This document shows, one piece after another, positions 9,701-15,700 of a stretch of 16,934 bases of DNA. The position numbers were made by a program, and so were the translations under genes. Every line of letters begins with the position of its first letter. Positions within the stretch are counted from its first letter, which is position 1. The stretch covers positions 455,363 through 472,296 of the forward strand of contig MU646569.1 in NCBI GenBank assembly GCA_026770585.1, read 5' to 3'. The notes beneath the pieces are model-generated. The model made no database searches and had not been told where the DNA came from. It saw only the letters and a list, made by a program, of their open reading frames with translations. The DNA is from Baffinella frigidus (lineage: Eukaryota > Cryptophyceae > Cryptomonadales > Baffinellaceae).

Positions 9701-12700
9701 AGATCGAATCTCTGAAAGGCGGCACTCGCGTCTGCCGAGGCAGCCATCCTCCACTCCTGAGGTTCATCGTGGGAACCAAAGCGAAGACGTTTATGGGGCA
9801 GAGGTGATGGGGGCAGGGGCGCGGGAACCAAAGCAAAGACGCGGCGTCTTCGAGAGCGTTCCTCCCTCCTCGGGATTACCCCCTAGAAACCCTAAAGGCT
9901 GAAAGTTGACAAACAAGGCGACACAGGTTGACGATAAGGGTGCGAAAAGTTGACGATCTACAAAAGTTGATGGGGGCGGGAAACCGCAGCGAAGACGAGT
10001 CGCGATCGCTGTTCTCTCCGCGGCCTTTTGAGCGCCCCCAGGAGGTTCACGGGGTCAAACGTTGGCGGCATGCAAGATTTCACAAAAAGTTGACGATTGG
10101 CAAAAGTACCGCCTCGAAGACGCGGCGTGACCGCTCTTCCCTCCTCGGCCGCTTGAGTGCCCCGAGGAGGTTGAGGGTGCTTGCCAGCTCGGTGGACATT
10201 TCGAGCCCTTTCATGACCTGGTTGAGGGTTTGGGATTCCGTGTTTCAGGCTCCTGGTTTCGGGTTTCGGGGTTAAATTTTAGGGTTTCATAATCTGGTTT
10301 AGGGTTTCGGGTTTCGGGTTCAGGGTTTTGGATTCCGGGTTTTGGGTTTCGGGTTTGATGACCTGGTTTAAGGTTTCGGGTTCCAGGTTTCCGAGCCAAC
10401 GTTTCGGGTTTCAGGTTTCGGGCTTCAGGTTTCGGGTTTCGGGTTTCGGGTTTCGGGCGCAGTAACCGTGAGGTGCGTGAGATGCACCCCGGGCGGAAGC
10501 GAGGCACACAGAGCCTGCTACACCCGAAACCCCCTCAACCCCGAACCCTCAAAGCCTCAAGCCTTGAATAATTTTGGGTTTCGGGTTTCGGGTTTCGGGT
10601 TTCGGGTTCAAGGTTTCGGATTCGGGTTTGACGTTTCGGGGTTGGGGATTAGGATAACTGCCAAGTGCGTGAGTTGTCCCCCGGGCGGAAGCGAGGCGCA
10701 GAGAGCCTGATACACGCGGCACCCCCTCAACCCTCAACCCTCAACCCTCAACCTGAATCCTTAAACCTTGAAAAAGTTTTCGAGTTTCAGGTTTCGGGTT
10801 GAACGTTTCGGGTTTCAGTTTTCAGGTTTCGGTTTCGGGGTTCACCGCCAAGTGCGTGAGTTGTCCCCCAGGCGGAAGCGAGGCGCAGAGAGCCTGATAC
10901 ACCCGGAACGCTTCCTTCATCGACACCGATGGCGGCGCCTCCACCATCTCCTCGATCGCGTATCTGCTCATCAAAACTATCAATTAATCGCAAAAGTATC
11001 GATAAATTGCTTGTGAGGCAACGGAATTTACTACGCACATGCACTACTTTAACTTTTATGAGCCGAGTGTGTGGTAGATTTCGTTGCCCGCGAGCAATTA
11101 GTTAAGCTCAGAGCGCCTGCTTCACGCGGAAAACTTCCTTCATCGACACCCCGCCTTTTCTATAGCGTATCTGCGCGCATGCATGGAGGAATCGTTGCAA
11201 GTTCGGAGTTTCCGACCTTTTCCAGTGCCAACTAAAAAGGGACATGCTCTAATGCAGAAGAAGAAGCAGAAGAAGAGGGTGACTCGGGCGGGGGGCGCAC
11301 GGGTCGGAGAGGCCCATGTCGGAGAAGAAGGCAGCAAGCTCCTCGGCGTGTATCCGCTTCTGCCCGAGACGCGCCGCCAGCGCTGTGCAGGAGTGTGCGC
11401 GTCGTGTCAGCGCGTCAGCAAACGGACGGGATGATGTGCTTGTCGCGTCAGTAGACGGACGAGATACTGTGCTTGCGTCAGAAAAACGGACGTGATCGTG
11501 TGCGCGTCGCGTCAATGTACGGAGAAGATGTCAGCACGTCAGCAGTCTCCTCTCCCAAACAGTCAAGTCGTTTCCCCAGGCAGTCGTCTGCTTCACAGAT
11601 AGTCAGTCTAACGGACGCGATCGTGTGCGTTTCGCGTCAATGGACGCTCGAGATGTCAGCAGGTCACTAGAAAGGCGGTTGTCGGTCAGCATGCTACACG
11701 AAAAGGCGATTTTCAGTCAGCTGGCCGCACGAAAAGGCGATTGCAGCAGGCCACCCGAAAAGGCGAATATCGCATACCCGCGCCTACCACGCCAGACTGG
11801 AGGAAGGGGGAAAATATTTTAAACCGTATGTGGGTACGGTATTGACTTTTGAAAACCATTGCCCTTGAGGGAAAATTGACTTTTGGTAACCCCTTCGAAG
11901 ACTCTGGCGTGGTAGTGGCTCGCGCAGTCGCGCACGGGTAGATTCCGTTTTCTGTGACATCTGTAATTTTGCGAATTTCTAGATCTGTCCCACACGATTT
12001 GGTCTCGTCAATTTGACGAGACCAGAAGTCAATCCCTCGGGGTTTGGGTGCAACCCCGTCAACTTTTGGAGTGAAAACGATCAGCCAACCCGAGTCAGGC
12101 AGAGCTAAAATTTGTGGGCATCCAATAAATGTCATACCCGGTTGGCGGCGGAGATGCCAAGTGAGCTCCTCATGCGAGATGCTCTCCCCCTTTCGCTCCA
12201 AAGTTGACAGATTTGTACCGTACACCCAGAATATCAACTTAGGAGTAGTCCCCGAACATTTAACGTACCCGGCTGGCGGCGGAGGTGCCAAGTGAGCTCC
12301 TCATGAGAAATGCTCTCCCCTTTCCGGAGGCCGATTTCCTCGAAGAAGCGCAGCGCCTCGAGCTTCGTAATTTTCGGGACGAGCTTGCGGGACGTCATGC
12401 GTTGCGCCCACCTGCAATTTGGTGCATTTTTTTATAATACGAACACCCTCTTTGCAGCACTGGGCGCAGGATTGGGACTCAAAGATTGAGGGTTGCGGCA
12501 AGGACGGGCTAGAGTAACCACACAGTGAAGTGGGCCTTGCAGACCGGCCCATTTATATTGGCGGTGCTAACAAGAATGGCTTGGTACAAAGACATCGCAC
12601 GCACGGACATTTCGGCTGGGTTTCAGGTCAAAATATGCTTCAAAGCCCAATGTGTAAAAAAAACGAAGACAGGAAGCAAGGACGGGGAGTCCATACCCGC

Positions 12701-15700
12701 GGGGGACGGCGAGGGGCCCGTCGGCGAGCATGCGCCCCTCGTACAAGCTCGGCGCGCCCATCACGTCTTCGGAGTGCGTCCATCTCCGGTCTTGGATTTG
12801 TAGCGCCGGCGTGGCTGCCGGAGGCTGAAAAGAAACAAATGATTTAAAATGAAAAATCGGCGGTCAAATCCAGCGGTTCCTAGTGCCAAGGGTACTAAAC
12901 ATATATGCACACGTATATGTACGCGTATGCACACGTATATATATACGTATATGTATACGATATATACGTATATGTATACGATATATGCGTATATGTTTGT
13001 ATATGACGCGCCCATCACGTCCTCGGAGTGTGTCCATCTCCGGTCTTGGATTTGTAGCGCGGGCGTCGCCGCCGGAGGCTGGGAAGAAGAAAAAGGGTTG
13101 AGTGATTTGGCATTTGGCCCCTAGTTTTACAAGGCCTTCACGGAAGGGAACACAGGGCGGCCATGTTGGTTTCGATCCGTAAGGCTGGGGAGGGTCTAGA
13201 GTTTCGATCCGCAAGGCTGGGGAGGGTCCAGGGTTTAGAGAAGTGTTCGGAGTGTGTCCATCCCCGGTCTTGGATTTGCAGCGCGGGCGTGGCTGCTGGA
13301 GGCTGCAAAGAAGGAAATCCTCAAGTAAAATGGGGGGGAAAATCTTTCGCACAACGTACAAAATCCGTTAGTAACTGGGAAATGTAAAACGATTCTTTTG
13401 AGAAATAAGAACACCCTTGGTCTTGGATTTGTGGCGCCAAACAGGTTCCGAGCCTGTCCCCACCACACAGCTGTGTGCCACAAATCGATTTTCCGGCCGA
13501 GATTCGACGAATTTCTGTAAGGATAGCCCTACGAAAACCCCTGTGTCCCTACGAATATCTTACCATAGGGTCGTAGGGCTTATTATTCTCGTCTGGGTTA
13601 TCGTCGCTGCCGGAGGCTGAAAGGGACTCTCCAGCCGTCAAACCCAGCGGTTCCAAGTGCCAAGTGTTCTATACCTACATCAAGCTAGTATGTACTGGTC
13701 AAATCGAGTGGTCAAAAGTTGCCACGTCCTCGGAGTAGGTCCATCTTCGGTCTTGGATTTGCAGCGCGGGCGACGCTGCCGGAGGCTGGGGGGGATGCGG
13801 CGGTCAAATCGAGCGGTCAAACCTTATCTCATAAAAGCCTTTTTAGAAGTCGTTTTCTTAAGTCAACCCCCCCACAAATATATTAACTTATACATAGAGA
13901 AAAGAATAAGTTGACGAGGGGACTTGACTTAAGAACGATTTTTAGAAAGGCCTTTGTGAGATAAAATCCAGCAGTCAAATCCAGCGGTCAAATCCGGGGA
14001 AGGGGAGAGTCCAGGGTTCAGGGTTTCGGGTTGAGGAAGAGATCGCAACCTGTTTGCAGAAGTAGGCGACCCGTTCTTCCAGGCCGAACCTCTATTTCCG
14101 GCTAAGGTGCCGCTAGGGTGCCTACCTAGCGAATAACCCAGACGTAAATAATACGCCCTAAGACCCTACGGTAGGATATTCGTAGGGACACAGGGGGTTT
14201 CCTAGGGCTATCCTTGCAGAAATTCGCCGAATCTCGGCCGGAAAATCGATTTGTGGCACACAGCTGTGTGGCGGGGGCAGGCTCGGAACCTGTTTGCAGA
14301 AGAAGGCGAGCCTTTCCTCGAGGACGAACCTTTGGCGAACCTCTATTTCCGGTACCCGCACCGCTAGCATGCCTACTTCGCGAATAACCCAGAAATGAAT
14401 AAGCCCTATGACCCTAGGGTAGGCCATCCGTAGGGACATAGGATTGCTCCCACGGATATCCTAACCGATCATTGGGCAGAATCAGCCAGAAAATCCCTTG
14501 GTGGCCCGCTGTGTGGTGTGGGCAGGCTCGGAACCTGTTTGCAGAAGTAGGCGACCCGCTAGGGTGCCTACTTCACGAACCACCCAGACGTAAATACAAA
14601 GCCCTACGACCCTCCGGTAGGATATTCGTAGGAGCACAGGGATTTTCCTAGGGCCGTCCTAACATAAATTCGCTGAATCTCGGCCGGAAAATTCATTCGT
14701 AGCACACAGCTGCGTGGTGGGGGCAGGCTCGGAACCTGTTTGCAGAAGTAGGCGACCCAGTCTTCGAGGTCGAACTCGTGCCGAACTTCGATTTCCCTGG
14801 TTTAGTGTTTGGGGTTTAGTGTTTAGTGTTTCGGGTTTCAGGTTTGGGAAATAGGGTTGGGGTTTGGGGGTTAGGGTGTAGGGTTTAGGTTTTAGGGTTT
14901 TACGATTTTGGGGGTTATGAAATAGGGTTTAGGAACTAAGGGCGTAGGGAACAGGGTTTCGGGTTTCGGGTTTCGGGTTTCGGGTTTCGGGTTCAGGGTT
15001 CAGGGTTCAGGGTTTAGCGTTTAGTGTTTAGTGTTTAGTGTTTAGTGTTTAGGGTTAAGGGTTTAGGGTTTGGTTTAGGGTCTAGGGTCAGAATTTAGGG
15101 TGTACCGATGTGCGACGAGCCTCTGGTACCCGGACTCCTGATTTAGGGTTTAGGGTTTTAGGGTTCCGGGTTCCGGGTTCCGGGTTCCGGGTTTAGGGTT
15201 TAGGGTTTAGGTGTTGGGGTTTAGGGTGTAGGGTTTGGAGTTTAGGGTTTGGGGTTTGGGGTTTGGGGTTTGGGGTTTGGGGTTTGGGGTTTGGATTTTG
15301 GGGTTTAGAGTCCAGGGTCTACGGATTATTGGTCAGGGTTGATTGTTCAGGGTTCAGGGTTCATGAGCAGGGTCTGGGAGTTTAGGGTTAAGCCACCTGA
15401 TGCTCAGGAGTAGGGAGCCCCAGGAGCATCATAAAACACTCCTAAACCCCACACCCGAAACCCACACCCTATTACCTAAACCCAAAACCTGGTGCTGAGC
15501 TGAGGAGTAGGGGGGCCGAGAAGTATCATAACAGACTAAAATATTTAGGGTTTAGGTGTTTAGGGTGCAGACAGCACCTGATGCTCAGGTGTAGGAAGAC
15601 CAAGGAACATCATACCAGCCTCCTCAAGCCGAAACCCAAAGCCTATTTCCCAAACCCGGAACCTGATGCTCAGGAGTAGGGAGCACCAGCAGCATCATCA

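Noticed and set aside
10211-10507. Minus-strand open frame of ETRNPKPE repeats
   Set aside because: It is a translation of a TTTCGGG-type array.
11713-12291. 192-codon minus-strand open frame, the longest in the window
   Set aside because: It shares frame only with the decayed exon 6 copy at its start, then crosses intron, a hairpin and dispersed repeat with no recognisable domain. It looks fortuitous, though a small unknown gene cannot be fully excluded.
12530-12847. Plus-strand 105-codon open frame
   Set aside because: It is antisense to exon 5 and intron 5, with no domain and no splice support.
13722-13785. Exon copies as true mutually exclusive or tandem exons
   Set aside because: The copies inspected lack one splice site, carry stops or frameshifts, or break phase; the consistent truncation pattern fits boundary duplicates better.
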